NCBI GenBank assembly: GCA_005879255.1
Contig: VBKY01000028.1
Location: forward strand, 47,269 to 68,865
From: Deltaproteobacteria bacterium
GTDB lineage: Bacteria; Desulfobacterota_B; Binatia; UBA9968
DNA: 21,597 nt
Reading direction: 5' to 3'
Shown here: positions 1-6,749 of the stretch, one piece after another
How the letters are laid out: the number at the start of each line of letters is the position of its first letter
Numbering within the stretch: position 1 is the stretch's first letter
Translations under genes and position numbers: made by a program
The notes under the pieces: model-generated
Databases searched by the model: none
Told to the model about the DNA's origin: nothing
What the model saw: the letters and a program-made list of their open reading frames with translations, nothing else

Positions 1-374
1 CCGTTTTCCAAGAGAAATTCATAGCTCAGCGCGCAGTGATCGGCAAACGCGCGCATCACCGCACGGTCGTTGTAACGGTAATCCGGCCAACCATTAGGCT
101 GCACGATGGTCCAATCGGTGAGATCAGAGAAGACCGTGTCCGGGGTATCCTGTATGCCGTACTTCTTCTGGGCGCTAGTGCCGCCGCCCAACGGCACGTT
201 GCCCCCGCTGATGATTGCGTGTCCACCGATATCATAATTGGTCTCGACGACAATCACCGACGCCCCGCCATCCGCGGCCTTAATCCCCGCGGGCAGCCCC
301 GCCGCCCCCGATCCGATAATTACGACATCCGCTTCCAGATCCCAACTCTGATCACTCGTTGCTGTTTGCGCCAT
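1..374 (-). CDS. FAD-dependent oxidoreductase, N-terminal part (runs off left edge)
   Basis: The first 124 residues are visible. After a short polar leader there is a classic Rossmann FAD-binding fold, VVIIGSGAAGLPAG, with the GxGxxG glycines at about residues 21, 23 and 26. A beta strand ending in VVE follows (the Glu that usually binds the ADP ribose), then DIGGHAIISGGN. This layout is typical of the fumarate reductase / 3-ketosteroid dehydrogenase flavoprotein group, which oxidises or reduces C-C bonds using FAD. The start is well supported: GGAGG lies 8 bases upstream of the ATG. The track-length ORFs on the other strand are shadows. The substrate cannot be told because the substrate domain and C-terminus are outside the window. 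No signal peptide is seen, so it is probably cytoplasmic. Confidence 0.85.
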   Translation of the reverse strand, partial: MAQTATSDQSWDLEADVVIIGSGAAGLPAGIKAADGGASVIVVETNYDIGGHAIISGGNVPLGGGTSAQKKYGIQDTPDTVFSDLTDWTIVQPNGWPDYRYNDRAVMRAFADHCALSYEFLLEN

Positions 375-579
375 TGCTTTGTCCTCCGCTCATAATTCGC
401 TCAAATTTTGCAATCGCTTACATCTGCAGAAACAAAAATGCAAGTCACGATGAGCCAAAGGTAACAGGCAAAAACCGTAGTTTTACTGTTTTGCACTTTT
501 ACTTTTGACTTCTAACTCCGGATCCTCTAGATGGGATCGAGTGTCATCGAGGAAATAGCAGAAGCGAAAGGATACGACA

Positions 580-1151
580 ATGCCACGCTTACCAGACATC
601 GACGAAAAACAACTGACTCCGGAGCAACGGCGGATCTACGACCAAGTGAAACGCGTGCGCGGCCACGTGCGCGGTCCTTTTGCGATTTGGCTGCGTAATC
701 CCGAACTGGCCGAATACGGCCTTAAGCTCCAGGACATGTTCGCGTCACGGGTGAGACTCGAAAGACGGCTGGTTCAGTTGATGATCCTGGTCTCGGCGCG
801 GATCGCGACCGCGCAGTTTGCCTGGTTCATTCATGAGCCTTATGCAGTCAAAGAAGGCATCTCATCCGATATCGTCGAAGCGATTCGAGAGCGGCGCACA
901 CCGAATTTCACGCAAGAGGACGAGCGTTTGGTCTACGACGTCACGCTCGAGCTCAACACCACGCTCACGTTATCCGAGGCAACCTACACCCGTGGAATGG
1001 CGCCATGTTCGGAGAGGAAAAGATGGTCGAACTCGTCGCGGCGGTGGGTTTTTACGTTATGGTAGCGATGACACTTAATGCGTTCGATGTGCCGGTTCCG
1101 GGCAAAAAGCCCCTGCGAGATGCCAGACAGGACACTAGTACAGATAGGTGA
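580..1151 (+). pseudogene. Carboxymuconolactone decarboxylase (CMD/AhpD-like) family protein, frameshifted
   Basis: The first about 137 codons read MPRLPDIDEKQLTPEQRRIYDQ and continue through a helical region with AQFAWFIHEPYAVKEGIS, which matches the CMD-domain pattern with the His of the HxPxA segment. Near base 990 the frame breaks. The original frame gives a basic tail ending at 1065, while the next frame gives WNGAMFGEEKMVELVAAVGF and a typical CMD C-terminus ending at TGA 1149-1151. Restoring one missing base gives about 190 aa, the usual family length. No CxxC pair is visible, so the AhpD-type redox site is absent. CMD proteins act on cyclic acids or peroxides; no substrate can be assigned. 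The break may be a real mutation or a sequencing/assembly error. The 3' end overlaps the SET gene by 17 bases. Confidence 0.8.
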
Positions 1152-1731
1152 ATTTTTCACGGCAGTCTAATTTCAATAGACCGCAGAAAAAATCTCGCAC
1201 TTCCGGAGCCCCCATGAACTTGTCGTACTCATAGTGCGAGCCATAGCTGGCCCAAATCTCCGCGCCGGGTTCAATATCCTTCAACGCTAGAAATACAAAA
1301 TAAGGATGCGTGCAAAGCTGTTTGACGGCTGCGTTTTGGAAGTTCGTGTCTATCCCGTTGATCTTGCTGGGTGCGAAATTGATGCGGCTTACGTTGGCGC
1401 CGTAAGCTTTGCTATCGATATATTTGTAGGGATGCGATTCTTTCCACGCGCATTTCGGTATCGATGCGATGTAGTGATTGCCGAGGGACTCGTCGTTGTC
1501 CCCAACCAGGCGTCCGCCCAACTCACCGATCACTTCGCCTTTTTTGATTTTTACAACAGCAAACAAGCCGTTCCCGCCATTGGGAATCAGCGATTTCTTT
1601 ATCACTGTCCTTTTATCGTATTCCTTGTTTATTTTTAGCATCGCCATCTGTTCGCCCGGTGCGTCGAGAGAGCTGCCGGCAATAAAAATGACGGTGAAAT
1701 TTAGCATCAAAATCCGCAATCTGTTTTTCAT
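1135..1731 (-). CDS. SET-domain protein with a possible signal peptide
   Basis: 198 aa. Residues 1-25 have a basic start (KNRLR) followed by a hydrophobic run (ILMLNFTVIFIAGSS), which looks like a signal peptide or anchor. The rest is a SET domain. It has the N-terminal strand and loop NGLFAVVKIKKGEVIGELGG (SAM-binding end), a variant of the NHxxxPN region written SRINFAPSKINGIDTNF, and the closing segment DIEPGAEIWASYGSHYEY with the catalytic-type YG. SET proteins transfer methyl from S-adenosylmethionine to lysine; the bacterial targets here are unknown. A start at Met29 or Met31 would give a cytoplasmic protein with an intact SET core. The first ATG has only a weak ribosome site. The gene looks more AT-rich than its neighbours, which hints at transfer. 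Confidence 0.75.
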   Translation of the reverse strand: MKNRLRILMLNFTVIFIAGSSLDAPGEQMAMLKINKEYDKRTVIKKSLIPNGGNGLFAVVKIKKGEVIGELGGRLVGDNDESLGNHYIASIPKCAWKESHPYKYIDSKAYGANVSRINFAPSKINGIDTNFQNAAVKQLCTHPYFVFLALKDIEPGAEIWASYGSHYEYDKFMGAPEVRDFFCGLLKLDCREKFTYLY

Positions 1732-1785
1732 TTTTGCTTCCGTGAGCGCGTCCGCGGGTAGTCTGACCGAGTTTCCGGCAAGCGG

Positions 1786-2583
1786 TTAATTCAGTCCAAA
1801 GAGCCTTTTCGCGTTCGACGCGAGGATATTTGCCTTGTCCGTATCGCTGATCTTTGCCGTCTTTATCTCTTCCAGTGTCGCACAATGTTCATAGCTCGCC
1901 GGATACGAATAAAACAGGCTACCAAAAACTAGCCGGTGCGATCCCGCCGCCTCAACGAATTGTCGGATATACGCCGATCCGCGTACATGCGCCGTGTCGA
2001 AAAGAATATTCGACGTTCGCTTGGCGATGTCCAGTGCGAGCTGGCTATTAGCATTCGTCGTCAAGGCATCCATCGAGACGAAGGTGAGCTCTGGAAATTC
2101 CAGCGCCAAACGTTCCAGTCGCCACACCGCTTCCAGGTTGGACTCCGCATTGGTGTGAACCAAGGGCACAAGTCCCAACTCACTCACCTTCTTGAGCAGC
2201 GGCCGCATCAGCTGATGATCGACGGCCACTCCCTGAAACCGGCTATGCCACACGACTCCCTCCAACCGCAGTTCATGTTTAATTCGTTCCAACTCGGCCA
2301 GCGAGCGCGTGCCGTGGAGCGGTTCCACCGTGCCGCAGGCCACCGGAAAGCGTTTGGGGTCACGCCGACGATAGCCGGCCACCGTATCGTTGCAGCGCAT
2401 CGTGTCCTTGATGCCGTCCGCCTGGATATAACCCGTGGCGGCCAGGATTGCCGACATCGTTACGCCGTTCGCCTCCATGATCCGCACACGGTTGGCGTAA
2501 TCATGGTCCTGCCAGTCATTTCCTTCCTGCAGACTTCCGCCCGTCAATGAACCGAGATGATGATGAATATCGAAGATTTCCAT
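1786..2583 (-). CDS. Amidohydrolase family protein (Amidohydro_2 type)
   Basis: 265 aa from the ATG at 2583, chosen because GGGAGGGG sits just upstream and the protein then opens MEIFDIHHHLG, the usual metal-binding start of these TIM-barrel hydrolases. A 12-codon in-frame extension upstream is less likely. Further features are a mid-barrel His in LVPLVHTNAES, the strand FVSMDALTTNANSQ, the segment ILFDTAHVRGS, and a C-terminal RLVFGSLFY where many relatives carry FGSDxP. The last Asp is therefore replaced here, which may alter catalysis. The C-terminus ANILASNAKRLFGL is typical. The family includes hydrolases and decarboxylases; the substrate is unknown. It is probably cytoplasmic. The SET gene lies 54 bases downstream on the same strand. 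Confidence 0.85.
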   Translation of the reverse strand: MEIFDIHHHLGSLTGGSLQEGNDWQDHDYANRVRIMEANGVTMSAILAATGYIQADGIKDTMRCNDTVAGYRRRDPKRFPVACGTVEPLHGTRSLAELERIKHELRLEGVVWHSRFQGVAVDHQLMRPLLKKVSELGLVPLVHTNAESNLEAVWRLERLALEFPELTFVSMDALTTNANSQLALDIAKRTSNILFDTAHVRGSAYIRQFVEAAGSHRLVFGSLFYSYPASYEHCATLEEIKTAKISDTDKANILASNAKRLFGLN

Positions 2584-2764
2584 GGCCCCTCCCGATCGTT
2601 TTCGAAATTGAAACTCCATACGACTGTGCGGTTAACTCTGACATTCTTCATTTTGATAATTTCGTTGGCGCTGTCCGGGAACTGCAACACACCAACAACC
2701 AATATCTTCTCCCGCGAAATAGCAGTGTTTTCTTAGCAGGAACTTTCCACGGTTTCCAGGCTTT

Positions 2765-2780
2765 TTGGCACAGGCATTGC
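2765..2780 (+). promoter_or_regulatory. Sigma-54 (RpoN) -24/-12 promoter
   Basis: TTGGCACAGGCATTGC matches the sigma-54 consensus (TGGCAC, five bases, TTGC) at all core positions, with exactly ten bases between the GG and the GC. Transcription would start near 2792, about 34 bases before the ATG of the Tyr/Arg-rich lipoprotein at 2826. Such promoters need an enhancer-binding ATPase; no clear activator palindrome was identified upstream. Confidence 0.7.
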
Positions 2781-2825
2781 CTAATGTATAGGTGTGTGGA
2801 GAATTTACGGGAAGGAGTATTTTCT

Positions 2826-3095
2826 ATGAATCGAACAAGAATTAGGTCGATGGCAGGAATAGCGCTGCTAGCGATTATGACGGCGTTCGCGAGCGGCTGC
2901 TATTACTACGGCTATGATTATCCAGAATATTATGCGCGGCGCAACTGGCGTTATGACCGATACTATGATCGCCGCTATGATCCGCGCTACGACCGCTATT
3001 ACGACAGTCGTTATGGCTGGCGCTATCGGGACCGCTATTACGACAACCGGACTGCGCGGGTGTGGCGCGATAACAACGATCGCTACTCCGATTGA
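2826..3095 (+). CDS. Small Tyr/Arg/Asp-rich lipoprotein
   Basis: 89 aa. The ATG at 2826 follows GGGAAGGAGTA. The signal peptide MNRTRIRSMAGIALLAIMTAFASGC ends in a lipobox with Cys25, so the mature protein should be lipid-anchored in the envelope. The mature part is low complexity: a CYYYGYDYPEYY opening, then degenerate repeats of RYDRYYD / RRYDPRYD / SRYGWRYRD to the C-terminus. This is extremely rich in Tyr, Arg and Asp. No enzymatic fold is visible. Similar short YR-rich lipoproteins occur in many genomes without a known function. The gene has its own sigma-54-type promoter and a strong hairpin behind it, so it is a single-gene unit. It pairs with the relative at 16684. The long ORFs on both strands over this gene come from its repeat composition. 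Confidence 0.8.
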   Translation: MNRTRIRSMAGIALLAIMTAFASGCYYYGYDYPEYYARRNWRYDRYYDRRYDPRYDRYYDSRYGWRYRDRYYDNRTARVWRDNNDRYSD

Positions 3096-3130
3096 TAACG
3101 TCATTAATCACGGATAGCGGGAATATTATT

Positions 3131-3164
3131 CAACCGGGCCCGGTCCAAAGACCGGGCCCGGTTG
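3131..3164 (+). terminator. Perfect 14-bp inverted repeat after the lipoprotein gene
   Basis: Arms CAACCGGGCCCGGT and ACCGGGCCCGGTTG flank a 6-base loop (CCAAAG). The hairpin is very stable and lies 35 bases after the stop codon. No T-run follows, so it may stabilise the mRNA 3' end or be a rho-assisted stop rather than a classic intrinsic terminator. Each arm also contains the palindrome ACCGGGCCCGGT. Confidence 0.65.
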
Positions 3165-3330
3165 ACCGCGTCATGTGGAGCAAATAGAACTCTATTAAAC
3201 ACGGCTGAAAAGTTGCAGCCATCCCTCCATTAGAAAAACAAAGCCCACTCCCCTTCCTCGTGTAGTCTGAATCCTGCGCGGCCGACGCCGTCAGGGCGAA
3301 CCGCCCGGAGTTAACACAACAGCGACGCGG

Positions 3331-3516
3331 TCAAGCAAACGTAAAGCCCTTTAATATACTCTGGCGAATGTTGTCGCATACTTCCCACTTCGAGTGATTG
3401 TACTCGGCCAGTCGCGCCGGAGTATTCCGCAAATGCGCCACGAACCCTTCATTGGGCTCTCCCGACACCAAACCAGGACCGACGCGCCATTGTCCTTTAA
3501 CCTTCTGCCGATCTGC
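3331..3516 (-). pseudogene. Orphan C-terminal fragment of an unrecognised protein
   Basis: An open frame of 61 codons, bounded by TAA (3517-3519) and TGA (3331-3333), has no ATG but reads like the end of a real protein: WRVGPGLVSGEPNEGF, then HLRNTPARLAEYNHSKWE and an amphipathic tail ending LKGFTFA. Just upstream on the same strand is GAGGAGGAAC, a good ribosome site, with ATA where a start codon would be expected. This suggests a gene that lost its middle and kept its leader and tail, or a decayed gene. I do not recognise the parent family. The rest of the 3096-3753 gap, apart from the hairpin at 3131-3164, shows nothing I can support. Confidence 0.45.
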
Positions 3517-3753
3517 TTATGAGTTCCTCCTCTTTGTTCTCAATATTTGTTGAGCAGAACTGAGGGGCAATGAAAACGAGCTTTTCAGAGTAAAAGCCTA
3601 GTGCTCCGGCGCGAGCGGCCTCTCGCCACGCCATCTGAATCGTCGTTTATTTTGCCCCCGGAGATTCGAAATAATCGACTTGCCAAGGATTTCCCAGAAA
3701 ACCTGCTTGACTCTGACTTTCCGATCGCCTAATTCAGGCGCCCAGTGCGATTC

Positions 3754-5199
3754 TCAAGGAAAATTGGCGATCGCCCGCGCTGCGCCAGTGAGTTCGAGAA
3801 TATGCAAGCCAGTGTTGGCCCGATCGGCGACGTAAATAAAACCGCGCTCATCGACTTCAACGTTATTACTTTGTATCGCCACTTTGCATGTCTCGCCGCC
3901 GCCTGGGTTTGGCACGCAGCGCTTATCGGTTTTGTCGGTGATCGCCGGTATGTAATACCCGACTTCTTTCGGACGATAAGGGTCGCGGATATCGACGGCG
4001 CGCACGCCGGCGTTGAAATAGGTGACAAAGATCAATCGTTTATAATAAATCGGCGTAAAAGATTCGTTGCTCGCGTGAGCGCCAAAGCGACCGCCGCGAG
4101 CGCAGAAATTGCCGGCCGCCTCGATCACGTCGAAATTCGAAATCGAGAACGGTCTCTTCTCGTCAGTGATATCGGCGAAAAAAACAGGGTGCCGGTACTC
4201 GCGGCATTCGTTTTGGGTTGATTCTGTCACGATCACGACGAAGTCAGCAGTTCTGCCCTTTTCCATCTTGGCAAATTCCGGCACGGTCATCCCGAGTACG
4301 GGGAAAGTCGTGTGCGCGCCAGTGTTGGGATAGAGCTCGATTTTCGAAATTTGCGGATACAGAAGATTCTCGGGTGATGGGGCGAAGGGATCCTTGGAAG
4401 CGGGATTACCTTTGAGCAGTTTTTCCCGGTCGACGATCTGAAGCGTTCCTGCGGTGCTTGAGCCGTAGCCGAAATAGACTCGGTTGCCGAGCCGAATCGG
4501 GCCGTGCAGTGCCTGGGGTACTGGCTCGATTTTAGACCCTGGCTCTTGCCCAATTAATCCGTAGTCACGGATGTAACGTGGTCGTGCAGGATCACTCAAG
4601 TCGTAGATCTTAACGCCGCGGCTGCGCCAGCCTTCATCTTTCTTATATGAGACGAGGTAAGCGATGCCGGTATCGCATTCCCACCAATTCTTGTGTGTCG
4701 TGGTTAGGCCAGAGAGTACCTTGGTCAGCAATGTCGGCTTGGCAGGGTCGCTGACATCCACGACCTCATGCGCGTCATTGCCGAAAGTACGAAGCAGATA
4801 GGTTTTTTTTGGATCGCCCTTCGGCAAATCTTTGCCATCGCAGACGCGCACCATTTGCGCCCCGCCAGCCTCTCCCGAGCCCGCAGCCGAGCCGGGAAAA
4901 TGCGCCAGATACTTTGGCGCGCGCGGGTCGGACACATCGATGATAGACGTGCCGTTCGCTTCCGTGCGACCCGTCAAAGGATTCAACGCAGAGCCGCCGT
5001 GATGACCGATGTAGGCGATGAAACGATCAGCTTGCCGGTGAATAACCGGCTGATATGCCGAACGACTCTGCAAATCGTTGAAGCCGACCAGCGCCATGTC
5101 CTTGGCCTCGGGGGCTAGTCCGGACGTAGATTGCCCCGCCATCTGCGCGCACGTCGCCAAAGTCAACGAGAGAATGATGACTTCGATCAGTTTTGACAT
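3754..5199 (-). CDS. Secreted LVIVD-repeat beta-propeller protein
   Basis: 481 aa. The ATG at 5199 follows AAGGAG. Residues 1-23 (MSKLIEVIILSLTLATCAQMAGQ) form a signal peptide. A Cys at 17 lies in LATC, a poor lipobox, so cleavage by signal peptidase I and release to the periplasm or outside is more likely. The mature chain has at least four LVIVD-type motifs: SIIDVSDPRAPKYL near 85, EVVDVSDPAKPTLL near 145, KIYDLSDPARPRYI near 200 and RAVDIRDPYRPKEV near 400. It ends with a FIYVADRANTGLHILEL blade. Such repeats build a beta-propeller; function is generally unknown, probably surface binding or scaffolding. Several His, Cys and Trp residues (HKNWWECD, AGNFCARGGRFGAH) could bind metal. It stands alone. 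Confidence 0.85.
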   Translation of the reverse strand: MSKLIEVIILSLTLATCAQMAGQSTSGLAPEAKDMALVGFNDLQSRSAYQPVIHRQADRFIAYIGHHGGSALNPLTGRTEANGTSIIDVSDPRAPKYLAHFPGSAAGSGEAGGAQMVRVCDGKDLPKGDPKKTYLLRTFGNDAHEVVDVSDPAKPTLLTKVLSGLTTTHKNWWECDTGIAYLVSYKKDEGWRSRGVKIYDLSDPARPRYIRDYGLIGQEPGSKIEPVPQALHGPIRLGNRVYFGYGSSTAGTLQIVDREKLLKGNPASKDPFAPSPENLLYPQISKIELYPNTGAHTTFPVLGMTVPEFAKMEKGRTADFVVIVTESTQNECREYRHPVFFADITDEKRPFSISNFDVIEAAGNFCARGGRFGAHASNESFTPIYYKRLIFVTYFNAGVRAVDIRDPYRPKEVGYYIPAITDKTDKRCVPNPGGGETCKVAIQSNNVEVDERGFIYVADRANTGLHILELTGAARAIANFP

Positions 5200-5447
5200 C
5201 TAATAACTCCTTGCACGCGGGAACAACGCAGCGAATCGTTGCTCTGCGGCCAGACAGTGGAAGGAAACGGCGGCAGAATAATGAGGACGTGGCAAGAAAG
5301 TCAACAGGATATTATTTTGTTTGCGATCGCTCTTTGTTTCTCGCTAGGCACCGTACCGAGCAAAGCAATTCGATCTTTCGCTTGGAAAAACTCACGGCTC
5401 TGAGTTTATTGTCAGGTAATTTCTACCCGCGGGCTACTTTTTTACGC

Positions 5448-5738
5448 ATGAAAACGCTTGCTACACTACTGTTCTTGGGGAGTCTAGGTCTGGGCGGATG
5501 CGAATTCGCGGCGGGAGCCGCTACTGGCGCTTTGGCAACTGGAGCCGGCTATGAGATTAACGCAAAACGACAGATGGACCGGCTCGAAGATGACTATCCC
5601 CACGAGCGAATCAGCCGCAGAGAATATGAACGCCGTCTACGGCGTCATTACGCGAGACGGCACCTGGGAAATTCGATTCGCGGAAAGCCGTGCCGCCTCG
5701 ACCTCGCAGTCAATAAATACCGATTCATTGAGCTATAG
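5448..5738 (+). CDS. Small SHOCT-type lipoprotein
   Basis: 96 aa. The signal peptide MKTLATLLFLGSLGLGGC has a clean lipobox (LGGC, Cys18), so it is a predicted envelope lipoprotein. A Gly/Ala-rich segment follows (FAAGAATGALATGAGYEINA), typical of glycine-zipper-like membrane-associated regions. Next comes KRQMDRLEDDYPHERISRREYERR, which fits the SHOCT pattern (short C-terminal helical domain with L..L...G.I...EYE) often used for oligomerisation. The last about 25 residues (GKPCRLDLAVNKYRFIEL) do not look like the usual short end of relatives, so a late frameshift is possible. The ribosome site is weak. The start was chosen for the signal peptide; a long in-frame upstream extension is rejected. 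Convergent with the gene at 5780, 41 bases away. Confidence 0.7.
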   Translation: MKTLATLLFLGSLGLGGCEFAAGAATGALATGAGYEINAKRQMDRLEDDYPHERISRREYERRLRRHYARRHLGNSIRGKPCRLDLAVNKYRFIEL

Positions 5739-5779
5739 AATGCAGGACGGCCGCACTCAGCTGTCAGGGGGTCCTTGGC

Positions 5780-6307
5780 TCACGGATCGTGATAGTTGTG
5801 TCTATTGTGTTGGATCGTATTGATGAAGCACAGCGCCAGCGGCCGGCCCGAGTCCTTCGCCAGATCGAGCAGACGACCGACCGCCTCGCTCCTACGAAAG
5901 AAGGCTCTGTAGCCGAGTTTCTCGTAAGCGCTTTGCTCCGGCAGACTAGTGGCATAGATGATCGCTGCTCGGTCGGCGATCAAGTCCGCCGGCAAGCGTC
6001 GCGCCAACGGTAGTCCTTGGCCCGCGTTGTTTCCAAAGAGCACATAATCCACGCCTCCATCCAACTCTGCTAGTGCGCGCATAATGGCCGTCGAAGATAC
6101 CTCGTCCCAGTTTTTCATCTCGAACTTAGCTTGCGCTGTCGTCAGGACATTTGGATATCCTTCGGCGATTTGGAAGAGTCCGTTGCGCTGAATCAGACGG
6201 TTCCAGGAGAGCGGTGGATTGGTAACAAACTCGCCAACCGTCACCTCATTGTCCAGGATCAAGGCTACAAATTGTTCGGCCGATAAGCGTAGCAGCTCGT
6301 TTTTCAT
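5780..6307 (-). CDS. Hypothetical protein, unrecognised
   Basis: 175 aa. Starts MKNELLRLSAEQFVALILDN with an AGAGAT-like site upstream. No signal peptide or membrane segment is seen. The N-terminal third is helical (EVTVGEFVTNPPLSWNRLIQ). The middle has a possible alpha/beta strand (VDYVLFGNNAGQGLPLARRL) followed by RAAIIYATSLPEQSAYEKLGYRAF, and the C-terminus is rich in His, Asn and Tyr (CFINTIQHNRHNYHDP). This looks like a real soluble protein, but I cannot assign a family. The regular alternation of strands and helices and the ordinary codon use argue against a shadow ORF. It lies between a convergent lipoprotein gene and a 440-base gap, with no operon partner. Confidence 0.6.
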   Translation of the reverse strand: MKNELLRLSAEQFVALILDNEVTVGEFVTNPPLSWNRLIQRNGLFQIAEGYPNVLTTAQAKFEMKNWDEVSSTAIMRALAELDGGVDYVLFGNNAGQGLPLARRLPADLIADRAAIIYATSLPEQSAYEKLGYRAFFRRSEAVGRLLDLAKDSGRPLALCFINTIQHNRHNYHDP

Positions 6308-6749
6308 TTTCTATCTCTGGGTATTTATCTCTTCCGAGGATGTCTTCTAATCTAGCGCAGATCTCGGATTCTTTCACCACAGAGACCCAGATGACTCTTC
6401 AATTACCACTTGGCTAATTATTTCTCATTCGATCTGATTCCATCTCATTTCGCTTTCTCGCGGATAAAAAAGCGCCGTTTCTGGTCATTGAAGTTTGCCC
6501 CGATCTTTGAAGTCGATCTTAATTAAATCAGCAGTCCCCTTTCGAACCTGCCTACGGTGCATCGGGTGCAAAAGGATTTACCCTTTTTCACCCGATGGCA
6601 TTTTGGCGACTTGATGGCAATTCGCCGAATGCTCGCCCCAGGATCAATGACGAGATTCTCTACTCTGCCGCGCGGGCCAATTTGCGTATCGGTCGCTGTT
6701 AAAAGATTGCGATCAAAAAACATTCCGTGATCACACGATCTCAACAAGC
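6308..6749. other. Gene-free stretch with one hairpin and a repeat fragment
   Basis: This 442-base, AT-richer stretch separates the orphan gene at 5780 from prpE. It holds a degenerate copy of the dispersed repeat at about 6373-6392 (TTTCACCACAGAGACCCAG) and a hairpin at 6560-6597. A 74-codon reverse ORF here has no protein-like features and was not called. Confidence 0.6.
6560..6597 (-). terminator. Hairpin downstream of prpE
   Basis: Arms CATCGGGTG and CACCCGATG (9 bp, perfect) continue after one mismatch into a partial AAAAGG/CCTTTT pairing. It lies about 150 bases beyond the prpE stop on the same transcript. No T-run follows the stem on that strand, so a terminator role is only a suggestion. 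Confidence 0.35.

Noticed and set aside
520..531. GGATCCTCTAGA, identical to a cloning-vector linker
   Set aside because: Only 12 bases match and the flanks do not continue the polylinker, so a chance match is likely. The 375-579 gap holds nothing else supported.
2547..2825. In-frame upstream extension of the 2826 lipoprotein
   Set aside because: It would bury the signal peptide and ignore the good ribosome site and the sigma-54 promoter located inside it.
6523..6747. 74-codon reverse ORF after prpE
   Set aside because: No protein-like features and no ribosome site, and it contains the hairpin at 6560-6597.
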